A stretch of DNA of 41,000 bases from Streptomyces sp. 8K308 (GTDB taxonomy: Bacteria > Actinomycetota > Actinomycetes > Streptomycetales > Streptomycetaceae): positions 1-41,000 of the forward strand of contig NZ_SMKC01000022.1 of assembly GCF_004348315.1 (NCBI RefSeq). The letters run 5' to 3'. The notes under the pieces were generated by a model. That model was not told the DNA's origin and did no database searches. It saw only the letters and a list, made by a program, of their open reading frames with translations. The position numbers and the translations under genes are program-made. Positions 16,081-25,117 of this stretch are shown piece by piece; the stretch's first letter is position 1; the number at the start of each line of letters is the position of its first letter.

Positions 16081-19000
16081 CTACGTCGGGTCGCACGGCG
16101 GCCGGGACAGGAGGTCGGTGGTGGTGTCGCCGAGCTCCGCCTCCGAGAGGACGCGCCAGCCGATCGCCTCGCATAGGGCGGCACGCCACTGTTCCGGGCG
16201 GTCGAGCTCCACCGCCGTCAGCAGGGTTGACCCCGGGGTGGGGTAGTCCTCCGGTCCGTACAACACCGTGTGACCGTCGCCCGAGACGCCCTGGTAGATG
16301 CCGTCGACGCCGAGGTCGTAGCGCTCGACGGGCACGGCGGATCCGATCTTGTACAGGCGCACCTGGCTGCCACTGGCCACCAGGAACCTGCCGTCCTGGA
16401 GGAAGGAGATGGCGAACGTGGGCGACGTCGAGCATCCGCCAGGGCACAGGTTTCCCACCGGCCCGAGTTCCCGGCGGGGTGGATCCGTGCTCCACAGCTC
16501 CCACACGCTCCCCTTCCGCAGGATCGCCAGCTGGTCGCCGTCCGGGGAGTACCTCGCCACGTTGACGCCCTCGCCCGTGTCCGCCCGCAGCTCGGTGACC
16601 TCACGGCCGGCGCCGAGGTCCACCACCCGGATCTCGGGCCCGCCGTTCGTCACGGCGACGTGGCCCTCCTCACGGTAGGGGACGACCTGTAGATAGCCGG
16701 CGTCGTCCGGCGCGTCGCTGAGCAGGCCGAGGTCGCCCAGGTCCACCCGGCCGACGCGCTCCCCGGTCAGCGCGTCCCACCGTTCGACCACGGCCGCCGA
16801 CACCGTCACCAGGTGGTGATCGTCAGCGAAGAAGTGGTTGATGTCCTCAAGGGTGTTCGGATGCCGGTCCTCCGGCGGCGGCTCCACGCTGACCTCGGAC
16901 AGCACCTCCAGGGTCTCCGCGTCCCGGACGGCGAACCGGTCCTCCGCCACCCGGTCCGCGAGAAGGGTGCCGTCGGCGCTGAAGCGCGGCGGCAGAGCAC
17001 CGGCCTCCGGGACGTAGGTGGCTCCGGGGCGCTCCACCGTGAGCAGCTCCCGCAGCTCCCGGTTCGCCTCGACCACCCGGAGCCGACCGTCGTCCAGATA
17101 GCCGATGATCCGCTCCCCGTCCGGGGTCAGCCCGACCGAGTTGAAGACGTCCGCGTCCTGCGGTTCCGTCGGCTGTTCGAGCAGGACCATGGCGGTCGAG
17201 CTCGCTACGAGCAGCAGCGGTTGGTCACCGTCCCGCAGCACGGCCCGATACGTCCGGCTGTCGTCCGCCGCGATCACCGGATTCGGCAGCACCCGCGTCA
17301 GTTCTACGGGCCCACCGTCCGCCGACAGGTCGAAGACGGACGTGTCGTCGGCGTAGTAGCGGCCGGTGTAATCCAGCGCGTCCGGTGAGAAGCATCCGTA
17401 GGGCATCTCCTCGCGGTACCGCACCGTGCCGTCGGCGGTGTCCAGCAGCTCGATCTCCTCGCCGTCCCGGCAGTACGCCACGGTGGTGCCGTCACCGGAC
17501 ACCGCCGGGCCGTCCGAGGTGGTCTCGGTGAGCCGCCTGGTCTGGCCGGTGGCCAGGTCCACCGCCAGCACGTGGTTGGCCAGATCGTCGGTGACCGCGT
17601 GCGCCAGCACGGTGTCCTGGTCCCGCCCGAACCACACGGCGTTGACGAAGCTGTATCCGGACAACGTGACCGGGTCGGCCCGGGTACCCCGGTCGAGGTC
17701 CCACCAGACCAGCGTGTTGTCCGTGGCGGCCACGACCCGGTCGGCGTCCCGTGAGATGGCGGCAAGTCCCTCGGTCTCCGTCAGGTAGTTCTCCATGTAG
17801 ATCTGGGGGGCGCGGATCACGTGGGGGTCCCCCAACGGTTCGCCGAGCTCGTACCAGACCAGTTCCGCGTCCTGGGAGACGTACCCGGCGCGCTCGCCGT
17901 CCGGGGAGACGAACGGATGCAGCGCGGTCATCTCGCGCGGCAGGAGCTGCTGGCGCAGTCGCCCGTCCTCCTCTCGCGTGAAGAGCGTGGCCCGGCCGGC
18001 GTTGGTGCTCGTCAGCACCACGCGCCCGTCCCCGCTCGCGGCCACGTGGTCGATGCCACCGAGCGGGCCTGACATCACCACCTCCGCTTCCCCGTAGGCG
18101 AGATAGGACTGGAGAAGCGCGTCGCGCGCCGCCTCGGTGGGGGCCCGCTGATAGGCGGCGATCGCGTACATGATGGCAAGCGCCGGGTCGGACTCCAGGG
18201 TGTCGAGCGAGGCGGCCGCCAGACCCCGGGACTCCGCATCCGCCGCCCGGTCGCGGCTCACGCCGGTCTGGTAGACGAAGAGCGAACCGAGCACGGCGAC
18301 CAGCGCGGCGACCACGCCGAACGACACGAACAGCCGGCGCCTGCGCCGCGCCTGCCGCTGTGATCGCGCACGCCCCTGGGCCAGAAACTCCCGGTCCCGC
18401 GTATCGAGATCGTCACCGCGTTCGATCTCCCAGCGCGTCGCCGCGGCCAGCGCGGTGGCGCCCGGGAGCAGGTCGGCCGGCCGGCTCGCCGCCTCCCAGC
18501 GCTCCCGGTCCTGCCGCACCCCCTCCCGCCAGGTCAGGAACGCGCGGTCCTGCTCCGTCCACTCCCGTAGTCTGGGCCAGGCGGTGATCAGCGCCTCGTG
18601 CGCCAGCTCCACGGTCCCCCACCGCTCGCCGTCCGTCTCGGCCACCCCGATGACCAGCAGCCGCTCGGCGGCCAGCGCCCGCGCGATCGCCCACTCGGCG
18701 TCGCCGAGCTCGGATCGCGGCACGGTCCGGCGCACGGCGGCAGGGGTGCCGAGGGGGAGCCGGACCAGCCGGGTGAGCAGCCGGCGCGCGGCTCGCTCCC
18801 CGTCCTCCCCGGCGGGCACGCACCGCTTCCAGGCATCATCCGCGTGCTGGGCGAGCGCGCCCCGCACCCCGCCGAGGCGGGTGTACGCCTCCTGGGTCAG
18901 CTGCCCGCCGCGCTGCTCCTGCCACAGCCGGTCGAGGGTGAACCCGAGCAGCGGCAGCACTCCCGGTGCCTCCCCGGCATCATCCAGGACACGCTGCTCA

Positions 19001-20259
19001 AGGTCCGGTTGGTACGACACCGCGGGGATCCGCTCGACCGGACCGGTCACGGCCTCGCGCAGCTGGGCGGGTGTCATGGGTGCCAAAAGATAGGGGCGGC
19101 CACGCAACGCCCGGCGCAGCACCGGGTGTTCCTCGACGGCCTCCAGGAAGTCGGCGCGCAGGGTGGCCAGCACCCGCAGTCCGTCCGGCGGTTGTTCCGG
19201 CCAGAGCACGCCGATCTCCGCCGCCGGCGCGCCACGCGTCAGCAGCTCCTCCAGCTGGTCCACCACCACGACCAGACCGCGGACCGAGCGGGCCTCGCGC
19301 ACCTGGGCGACCAGATCGGGCAGCCCGCCCTCGGCCAACTCCGCCCTCGTCTCCCGGATTTCCCGCCGCAGCGCGGCGCCGCGTAACTCGGGCCGCAGCA
19401 GCGCGGTCAGTTCGGCCACGAGGCCGTCGAGCAGTTCCCGCGGCTCGCGGTCACGCACCACCACGGTCGCGAATCCCGCAGCGCGCAGCCGGGGCACCAC
19501 GCCGGCGCGAGCCACCGAGGACTTGCCGCAGCCGGAGGCGCCGAAGACGGTGACGCGCGGGTGCTCAAGCACCAGTTCGGCGATCTCTCCGCTCTCCGCC
19601 GCCCGGCCGAAGAAGAACTCGGCGTCGCTCTCCTGGAACGCGGCGAGCCCGGGAAACGGGGACGGCAGGCCGACGACCTCCCGCAGGAGCGGGACGGCCT
19701 CGACGAGTTGGTCGGTGGGGATGAGGAAGGCCACCGGGTTGCCGGCGTCGGCCGCGACCACCATGCCGATCACGGCGGAGAGCCGGTCGTCCCACACGGG
19801 CGCCCCGCTGAACCCGCGGCCGACGGCATAGCCGCCGTCGACCGCCCGCTCGAACTGCAGCCAGCCGTCGCCCTGCCGCTCCCGCAACACCCCGGCGTGC
19901 CAGATCCCGTGCCGGTGCCGGGCGGGAAACCCGAGAGTCCTGATCGGATGTCCCCACATGTCCTTCCTGGTCTCCACCAGGGGCACAGGCCGCGCACCGG
20001 GGAGGGGAGCGTCGAGGCGCAGCACGGCCACGTCCGGCCCAGGCCGCCAGTCGAGCACCGTGGCAGGCACGGGACCGGCGCCTTCGACGCGCCCCGAGTC
20101 AACCCACACCCGAACGCCCACCGCGCCCCCCTGGATGACGTGCGCGCAGGTCAGCGCAAGTCGGCCCGTCACCAGAAAGCCGGCGCCGGCGGCCTCCCCG
20201 TCCGCGCGCAGCACGCGCAGCACCCCACCGTCCAGCGGAGGGAGATCCACAGCACTCAC
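16081..20259 (-). CDS. Trypsin-like protease-STAND NTPase-TM-beta-propeller conflict protein
   Basis: A 1392-residue, four-part protein. Residues 1-195 are a trypsin-like serine protease with a full triad: His40 in LTCAHV, Asp76 in PGPDVAVLRL, Ser151 in GRGFSGAPVW. Residues 200-600 are a STAND NTPase: the entry motif PFPGLAAFQESDAEFFFGR, Walker A GASGCGKS (240-247), Walker B VVVVDQLEE (330-338), then LRADFL. A basic stretch and one TM helix (about 643-663) follow. Residues 700-1390 form repeated WD40-like beta-propeller blades (SPDGERAGY, SGDGTTVAYCRDG, SPDGDQLAILRKG). Its GTG start overlaps the Trypco1 stop by 4 bp. Proteases fused to STAND NTPases with sensor repeats are predicted to be NTP-dependent conflict systems; the trigger and cleavage target are unknown. 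Confidence 0.93.
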   Translation of the reverse strand: MSAVDLPPLDGGVLRVLRADGEAAGAGFLVTGRLALTCAHVIQGGAVGVRVWVDSGRVEGAGPVPATVLDWRPGPDVAVLRLDAPLPGARPVPLVETRKDMWGHPIRTLGFPARHRHGIWHAGVLRERQGDGWLQFERAVDGGYAVGRGFSGAPVWDDRLSAVIGMVVAADAGNPVAFLIPTDQLVEAVPLLREVVGLPSPFPGLAAFQESDAEFFFGRAAESGEIAELVLEHPRVTVFGASGCGKSSVARAGVVPRLRAAGFATVVVRDREPRELLDGLVAELTALLRPELRGAALRREIRETRAELAEGGLPDLVAQVREARSVRGLVVVVDQLEELLTRGAPAAEIGVLWPEQPPDGLRVLATLRADFLEAVEEHPVLRRALRGRPYLLAPMTPAQLREAVTGPVERIPAVSYQPDLEQRVLDDAGEAPGVLPLLGFTLDRLWQEQRGGQLTQEAYTRLGGVRGALAQHADDAWKRCVPAGEDGERAARRLLTRLVRLPLGTPAAVRRTVPRSELGDAEWAIARALAAERLLVIGVAETDGERWGTVELAHEALITAWPRLREWTEQDRAFLTWREGVRQDRERWEAASRPADLLPGATALAAATRWEIERGDDLDTRDREFLAQGRARSQRQARRRRRLFVSFGVVAALVAVLGSLFVYQTGVSRDRAADAESRGLAAASLDTLESDPALAIMYAIAAYQRAPTEAARDALLQSYLAYGEAEVVMSGPLGGIDHVAASGDGRVVLTSTNAGRATLFTREEDGRLRQQLLPREMTALHPFVSPDGERAGYVSQDAELVWYELGEPLGDPHVIRAPQIYMENYLTETEGLAAISRDADRVVAATDNTLVWWDLDRGTRADPVTLSGYSFVNAVWFGRDQDTVLAHAVTDDLANHVLAVDLATGQTRRLTETTSDGPAVSGDGTTVAYCRDGEEIELLDTADGTVRYREEMPYGCFSPDALDYTGRYYADDTSVFDLSADGGPVELTRVLPNPVIAADDSRTYRAVLRDGDQPLLLVASSTAMVLLEQPTEPQDADVFNSVGLTPDGERIIGYLDDGRLRVVEANRELRELLTVERPGATYVPEAGALPPRFSADGTLLADRVAEDRFAVRDAETLEVLSEVSVEPPPEDRHPNTLEDINHFFADDHHLVTVSAAVVERWDALTGERVGRVDLGDLGLLSDAPDDAGYLQVVPYREEGHVAVTNGGPEIRVVDLGAGREVTELRADTGEGVNVARYSPDGDQLAILRKGSVWELWSTDPPRRELGPVGNLCPGGCSTSPTFAISFLQDGRFLVASGSQVRLYKIGSAVPVERYDLGVDGIYQGVSGDGHTVLYGPEDYPTPGSTLLTAVELDRPEQWRAALCEAIGWRVLSEAELGDTTTDLLSRPPCDPT

Positions 20260-20591
20260 TCCTGCCCGTCGGGCCGCCGCCAGGTGAGGCTGACCGCGAA
20301 GTTCGCCTCCCCGGACGCGCTGGCGATCACCACGTCGGCGTCGGCCGACAGCGACACCCCGAACTCCACGGTGATCTCGTCGGGCGGGTCGGCCAAGCCG
20401 CGAAAACGCGCCACGAACCGCTCAGCGACCGGCCGGACGCTGTCCAGCATCGCGTCAAGCGACCGCGTCGCCCGGGCGGCGACCCGCTGCCCGGGCCGCC
20501 CCACCCTGATCAGCCCCTCGTCCAGCTCGCGCACCTGTACCGCGATGCGCTCCGGGCCCTGCTCCCCCACCGGTAACTCGACCACATACAC
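20256..20591 (-). CDS. Trypco1 (CU044_2847 family) partner protein
   Basis: A 111-residue protein. It starts at GTG 20591 with AGAGG eight bases upstream; a longer open frame upstream has no such signal. The pattern YVVELP, then RSLDAMLDSVRPVAERFV, PDEITVEFGVSLSADADVVIA and GEANFAVSLTW matches the trypsin-co-occurring domain 1 family. These small alpha/beta proteins are encoded beside trypsin-fused STAND proteins. Here the stop codon overlaps the start of the trypsin-STAND gene (GTGA), so the two are made together. They are proposed to be substrates or regulators of the linked protease; that role is not demonstrated. Confidence 0.9.
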   Translation of the reverse strand: MYVVELPVGEQGPERIAVQVRELDEGLIRVGRPGQRVAARATRSLDAMLDSVRPVAERFVARFRGLADPPDEITVEFGVSLSADADVVIASASGEANFAVSLTWRRPDGQE

Positions 20592-20762
20592 GTCGGATGC
20601 CTCTCTGCCGCTACCCCACCCGTCGCCGGCACGACACGTCACAGGGTGACAGCCGGTGTGGAGGGTCACAAGACGTCATCCTGGGGATACATGGTGAAAC
20701 ATCAGGCGGGCGACCGGCCGGTCCACGGGGAGTCCGGGTGAGCCGCCGCCCCGCCACCGCGG

Positions 20763-23594
20763 TCAGCGGATCCGCTGCGGGCGGACGCTCTCCAGCGTTG
20801 GTCGGACGGGCTGGAGCAGGTTGTCGCCGGAGAAGGTGAGCCGGTCGATGGTGGTCTCGCGGTGGGTGCCGTCGCCGCCGGGGATCGCGAAGCGGTGGTA
20901 GGCGATGTACCAGTCGTCGGTGCCGGGGACGTTGAGCACCGAGTTGTGCCCGGTGCCGAGGACGCCGAGCGAGTCGTCGCGGCGCAGGATCACCCCGCGG
21001 TTGGTGAACGGTCCCAGCGGGCTGTCGGAAGTGGCGTAGCCGACGCGGTAGTTCGGGCTGCGTGTGTCGTCGATCGAGTAGGTGAGGTGGTAGCGGCCGT
21101 CGCGCTCCACCATGAACAGGCCCTCGCGGAAGTCGGTCAGGCCCTCGATCCGGCGGACCAGGTCCTGGTCGAAGGAGACCATGTCGTCGTTGAGCGGGAC
21201 CACCCAGGCCGAGCCGTTGCCCCAGTAGAGATACGGCTGGCCATCGGTGTCGGTGAAGACGGCCGGGTCGATGGGCTGGCCGCCGCCGTCGGGGTTGGCG
21301 GCGATCAGCGGGGCGCCCGAGTCGACGAACGGGCCGGTCGGGGAGTCGGCGACGGCCACGCCGATCTTGGCGTCGGCGCAGTAGTAGAGGTAGTAGCGGC
21401 CGTCGCGTTCGGCGATGGTCGGCGCCCAGGCACGCGAGTCGGCCCAGGAGACGTCGGGCCCGAGGTCCAGGATGACGCCCTCGTCGTGCCAGTCGACCAG
21501 GTTCCGGGACGACCAGGCGCTGAACGTGGTGGAACCCCAGCCGGGGAAGCCGTCGGTGGTGGCGTAGAGGTAGTAACGGTCGCCGAACGCCACGATGTTG
21601 GGGTCGGCGGTGTACCCGGGAAGCACCGGGCTGCGCATCTCGACGGCGCGCACCGTCCAGGTCCGCGTGGCGCCCTCGGCCGACGTGACGGTGTAGGTCA
21701 CCGGCTGGCGCAGGTCGACGGGCCGGCCGCCGGGCGGAGAGATCCGCGCGCCGGGGGCGAGGGTGAAGTCGGGGCGCAGCCGGCGCCGGTCGGTGCCGGG
21801 GACGACGGGCAGGGTGATGGTGGAGCCGGCGGTGTCGATGACGGCCGGGACCCGGAGCTGGCGGAGGTCGACGGCGCGCACGGCGGTCGCGTTGCCGGGC
21901 AGGGCGGCGATCTCGTCGGCGGACAGGGCGCGGTTGTAGAGGCGGACGTCGCGCATCCGGCCGTCGAAGCGGTGGTCGGCGGTGTACTGGGAGCGGCCGA
22001 GGTAGTTGGCGGTGGTGCGGCCGCCGGCGAGGTCGGAGGGGCGCAGCGTCATGGCGTCGTTGCGGGCCACCTCGACGCCGTCGAGGTAGAGCACGGCGCT
22101 GGCCCCGTCGATGGTGTAGGCGACGTTCACCCAACGGTCGCGCGGCAGGCCGCCGGCGGAGGCGGCCTGCTGCTCGCGGGTCCAGTCGCCGTCGGAGAGC
22201 GCGGCGCGGAAGCCGTCGCCCTCGGTGCCGCCGGTGGCGAAGAGGTAGCCGTCGCCACGCCCGTCGGCGGCGGTGTTGCCGAAGCCGAAGAGGAAGTAGG
22301 GGGTGCGTTGGGCGGGGTCGACGCGGACGTCGGCGGAGACGGTGACGGCGTCGACGCCGGCCAGCATGTTGTCGGGCAGCCGGACGTGCCCGTCCGTGCC
22401 GCCGAAGTCGAGCGAGCCGTCCGCCGCCCAGCTGACGTCGCCGGCGAGGGTGCCGTCGTAGCCGTGGCCCGAGGCGTCGGCCGCCGTGCCGTCCAGCGGC
22501 CAGTGCGCGACGAGACCGTTCTGGTCGGCCCGCACCGGGGGCACGCCCCAGCGCTCGGCGAGCCGGTCGTACTCGGCCTGGGTGACGGGCAGCACGGTGC
22601 CGTGCCGAGGCGAGGACGGCAGCCGGTAGTCGGCGGACTCGGTCCACCGCCCGGACGCCAGGTCGGTGGTCTCGAACGGCACGTAGCCGCGCCCGCCGAA
22701 CTCGTCGATGAACAGGTACCACTTCTCCTCGGTGTTGGACCGGAACACGGTCGGCCCCTCGCCGCGCGCCAGCGTGCCGCTGCCCAGGCAGTCGGCGACG
22801 AGGTCCCAGGACGGGGCGAGGAGGTCGGTCGAGCTCTCCTGGGTGACGAACTTGGCGCAGGGGAGCGAGGAGGACGGGTCGCGCTCGTCCTTGGTGAAGC
22901 GGTGGAAGACGCCGTCGTCCTCGATCACCGTCGAGTCGATCACCGAGTAGCCGGGGTCGTGCCACACCTCGGGCTCGCTGAACGTCACGAAGTCGCGGGT
23001 CGTCGCGTACATCATGCGGTTGTGGGTGTCGGCGGTGTGGTCCGGGTCGTCCTCGGCGTACAGCTTGGACGCCCAGAACACGACGTACGCGTTCCGCTCC
23101 GGGTCCCAGTAGGCCTCCGGCGCCCAGACGTTGCCCGCGGTCGGCGGCGCGACCTCGACGGACCGCTGCGCCGACCAGTTCACGAGGTCGCGGGACTCCC
23201 ACACCATGATCGACCGGCTGCCGTGCCGCTGCACGTGGTCCCAGTCCCCGTTGCCGTGAATCCTCAGGTCCGTGGCGATCAGGTAGAACCGGTCGCCCTC
23301 CGGCGCCCGGATGACGAAGGGATCGCGCACGCCCAGGTCCCCGAGCGTCGAGGTGAGCACCGGGTTTCCGCCGTTCAGCTCCTGCCAGTGCAGCGGGTCG
23401 TTGCCGCGGCTGAGGGCGAAGTACACCTGCTCGCCGTCGGCCGTGCCCTCACCCGTGAAGTAGGTGAAAAGGTAGCCGGCGTACGGCTCCTCGGCCGCCT
23501 GGGCCGGAGCGGGGAGGGCGAGCAGGGCCGCGAGTGACGCCAACGCGCCGGCGAGCGCGGCGCCGAGCCGGGAGCGTCGTCGGGTGGGGGACAT
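20763..23594 (-). CDS. Secreted two-domain GH43 glycosidase with LamG-like module
   Basis: A 943-residue secreted protein. The signal peptide (MSPTRRRSRLGAALAGAL...) ends at about PAPAQA-AEEP. The first GH43 five-bladed propeller (about 20-345) has the aspartate in GVRDPFVIRAPE, the second acid in SVIDSTVIEDD and a glutamate in ARGEGPTVF. A LamG/concanavalin-like module follows (LVAHWPLDGTAADASGHGYD to MRDVRLYNRALSADEI), then an Ig-like linker domain (PVTYTVTSAEGATRTWTV). The second GH43 domain (about 645-935) has GYTADPNIV, QPIDPAVFTD and FREGLFMVE. It should release arabinose or xylose units from plant polysaccharide. The start 23594 was chosen because the signal peptide begins there. A SorC regulator lies directly upstream. 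Confidence 0.9.
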   Translation of the reverse strand: MSPTRRRSRLGAALAGALASLAALLALPAPAQAAEEPYAGYLFTYFTGEGTADGEQVYFALSRGNDPLHWQELNGGNPVLTSTLGDLGVRDPFVIRAPEGDRFYLIATDLRIHGNGDWDHVQRHGSRSIMVWESRDLVNWSAQRSVEVAPPTAGNVWAPEAYWDPERNAYVVFWASKLYAEDDPDHTADTHNRMMYATTRDFVTFSEPEVWHDPGYSVIDSTVIEDDGVFHRFTKDERDPSSSLPCAKFVTQESSTDLLAPSWDLVADCLGSGTLARGEGPTVFRSNTEEKWYLFIDEFGGRGYVPFETTDLASGRWTESADYRLPSSPRHGTVLPVTQAEYDRLAERWGVPPVRADQNGLVAHWPLDGTAADASGHGYDGTLAGDVSWAADGSLDFGGTDGHVRLPDNMLAGVDAVTVSADVRVDPAQRTPYFLFGFGNTAADGRGDGYLFATGGTEGDGFRAALSDGDWTREQQAASAGGLPRDRWVNVAYTIDGASAVLYLDGVEVARNDAMTLRPSDLAGGRTTANYLGRSQYTADHRFDGRMRDVRLYNRALSADEIAALPGNATAVRAVDLRQLRVPAVIDTAGSTITLPVVPGTDRRRLRPDFTLAPGARISPPGGRPVDLRQPVTYTVTSAEGATRTWTVRAVEMRSPVLPGYTADPNIVAFGDRYYLYATTDGFPGWGSTTFSAWSSRNLVDWHDEGVILDLGPDVSWADSRAWAPTIAERDGRYYLYYCADAKIGVAVADSPTGPFVDSGAPLIAANPDGGGQPIDPAVFTDTDGQPYLYWGNGSAWVVPLNDDMVSFDQDLVRRIEGLTDFREGLFMVERDGRYHLTYSIDDTRSPNYRVGYATSDSPLGPFTNRGVILRRDDSLGVLGTGHNSVLNVPGTDDWYIAYHRFAIPGGDGTHRETTIDRLTFSGDNLLQPVRPTLESVRPQRIR

Positions 23595-23601
23595 ACCGCT
23601 C

Positions 23602-23629
23602 AGTATTCGAAATGAATGAGCACGGTCAA
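23602..23629 (-). promoter_or_regulatory. Possible promoter of the GH43 gene
   Basis: On the minus strand TTGACC (23629-23624) and AATACT (23607-23602) lie 16 bp apart. The expected start of transcription falls on or next to the ATG at 23594, so the mRNA may be leaderless; the upstream ribosome-binding site is poor. The -10 match is only moderate. Confidence 0.4.
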
Positions 23630-23690
23630 GACCGCCGACGCAAGAAGTCACACAGAAGCAAACACCGCGACCGGGGACCGGCCGTCCCGC

Positions 23691-24680
23691 TCAGGGCTCG
23701 TCGAGCAGCCGGCGGGCCGTGGTGATGTCGGTGACGAGCGCGGTGATCCACCGGCCACGCACCGCGGCGCGCACCGCCGTGTACTTGCGCTCCCAGCCGG
23801 CCACCGCGATGCGGCGCGGGACGGTGCGCAGCTGGTCGACCGAGATGCCGATGGTCAGCTCGCCGAGGCCGGCGTCGACGTGCACGCCGTTCTCGTCGAA
23901 GAACCGCTGGCAGATGTCGCCCACCGCGCCGAGGCCGCGCAGCCGCGCGATGTCCTCCTCCGTCACCGCGTTGCCGCCGAGCCGCAGCAGCGGTGAGGGC
24001 TCCAGGCTGCCAATGCCGACCAGGACGGCGGTCAGCTGCTGCCAGGCCTGGCTGACCTCGCGCACCGCCGGGTCGTTCAGCAACGAGAGGCGGGCCTCGA
24101 CCGAGCCGACCATGCCGGGGGCGCGGACGAACAGCGGGGTGGCGCCCGTGCGTTCGGCGAGCCCGGCGGTGAGGCGGGTCGCCTGGACCTGACCCTGCGG
24201 GTCCCCGACGCCGCCCATCAGCTGGACCACCTTGTCGGCGCCCGGCGCCCTGGCCGGCTGCATCGCCTCGACGGCGGCCAGCAGCGTCTCGCTCCACGTC
24301 GAGACGCCGATCAGGTCGCCGGGGTGGAACGCCGTCTCCAGGTAGCTGGCGGCGGCGGTGCCGAGGGCCCGCATCAGGGTGTGCGAGTGGCCCGGCAGGT
24401 CGTCCCCGTCGACGACCACGACGTCCGTCAGCTGGTAGCGCTCGGCGAGCGCGTCCTCCAGGTCGCTGTGGATGCCGGGCGGGGCGACCACGACGGTCCT
24501 GACCACACCCAGCTCGGTCGCGGAGCGCAGCAGGCGGGAGACCCTGGCCTGGGAGAGGCCGAGGGCACCGGCGATCTCCGCCTGCCGCATGCCGCGCTCG
24601 TGGTACATGCGGGCCACGCGCACGATGAGGCGGAGTCGGTTCACGGATTCCCGGTCGGTGAGGTCTGGACGCTGGGGCAC
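23691..24680 (-). CDS. SorC-family sugar-responsive transcriptional regulator
   Basis: A 329-residue protein starting at GTG 24680. The N-terminal HTH (ARMYHERGMRQAEIAGALGL, SQARVSRLLRSATELGVV, about 22-60) is the SorC/DeoR-like signature. The remaining 260 residues are the sugar-phosphate-binding domain (IGVSTWSETLLAAVEAM, VVQLMGGVGDPQGQVQATRL, DENGVHVDAGLGELTIGISV). It ends 97 bp upstream of the GH43 gene on the same strand, and the tail of a decayed kinase lies just before it. Control of a sugar or polyol operon by a phosphorylated sugar is likely; with the kinase gone, the effector may no longer be made here. Confidence 0.9.
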   Translation of the reverse strand: MPQRPDLTDRESVNRLRLIVRVARMYHERGMRQAEIAGALGLSQARVSRLLRSATELGVVRTVVVAPPGIHSDLEDALAERYQLTDVVVVDGDDLPGHSHTLMRALGTAAASYLETAFHPGDLIGVSTWSETLLAAVEAMQPARAPGADKVVQLMGGVGDPQGQVQATRLTAGLAERTGATPLFVRAPGMVGSVEARLSLLNDPAVREVSQAWQQLTAVLVGIGSLEPSPLLRLGGNAVTEEDIARLRGLGAVGDICQRFFDENGVHVDAGLGELTIGISVDQLRTVPRRIAVAGWERKYTAVRAAVRGRWITALVTDITTARRLLDEP

Positions 24681-24690
24681 ACTCGGAACC

Positions 24691-24900
24691 CTACTGACCG
24701 CCGGGCGGGTGGGCCGCCGCGGCCGGCGCCAGGCTCAGCCGCGCCCGGGCGACGGCCCGGTGCCAGGCGTCGAGGCGGCGGGCGCGCTCGGGCTCGGAAC
24801 ACCGCGGCCGGTAGACGTCCTCGGGGCCGCGCGCGTCCGCGAGGCGCTCCGGCGTGGTGAGCCCCAGGGCGCGCCCGGCCAGGTGCGCGGCCGACTGCTG
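24691..24900 (-). pseudogene. C-terminal remnant of an FGGY (glycerol-kinase-like) kinase
   Basis: A short open piece on the minus strand ends at 24691, eleven bases upstream of the SorC gene. It reads SAAHLAGRALGLTTPERL and then YRPRCSEPERARRLDAWHRAVAR, resembling the C-terminal end of glycerol kinase and related FGGY kinases (Arg/Phe-x-Pro ... Glu-x-x-Arg ... Trp-x-x-Ala-Val). The ATP and substrate domains are absent. The order kinase-SorC regulator is a known arrangement. The assignment rests on a short motif and is tentative. Confidence 0.45.
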
Positions 24901-25117
24901 AGCTTCAGCCGCCTGGACAGGACCGGACTGGGAGGTGTTTCCCACTGGTCACAGGTGCATCTTCCATGATCGGGATAGACCGTTCGTTTTACAGACCCGG
25001 AGACAAACGCGTGTCCTTGAGTCGGAGCTGGGAGTGCGGCGGTGAGGGCCTCTTTCGCACTGAGTGGCTTGTCGTCCACGCTTGGTGTCGGTAACGGGAT
25101 AGAGGGGGATGAGGCTG

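Noticed and set aside
16081..20259. AfsR/SARP-type pathway regulator
   Set aside because: The protein has an NTPase and repeats, but the N-terminus is a trypsin-like protease with a full triad and not a SARP DNA-binding domain.
20862..23537. Very long open frame on the plus strand opposite the GH43 gene
   Set aside because: Its sequence is low-complexity (Val, Gly, Ala, Arg rich) and is explained by the GC-rich third positions of the GH43 codons; no domain is visible.
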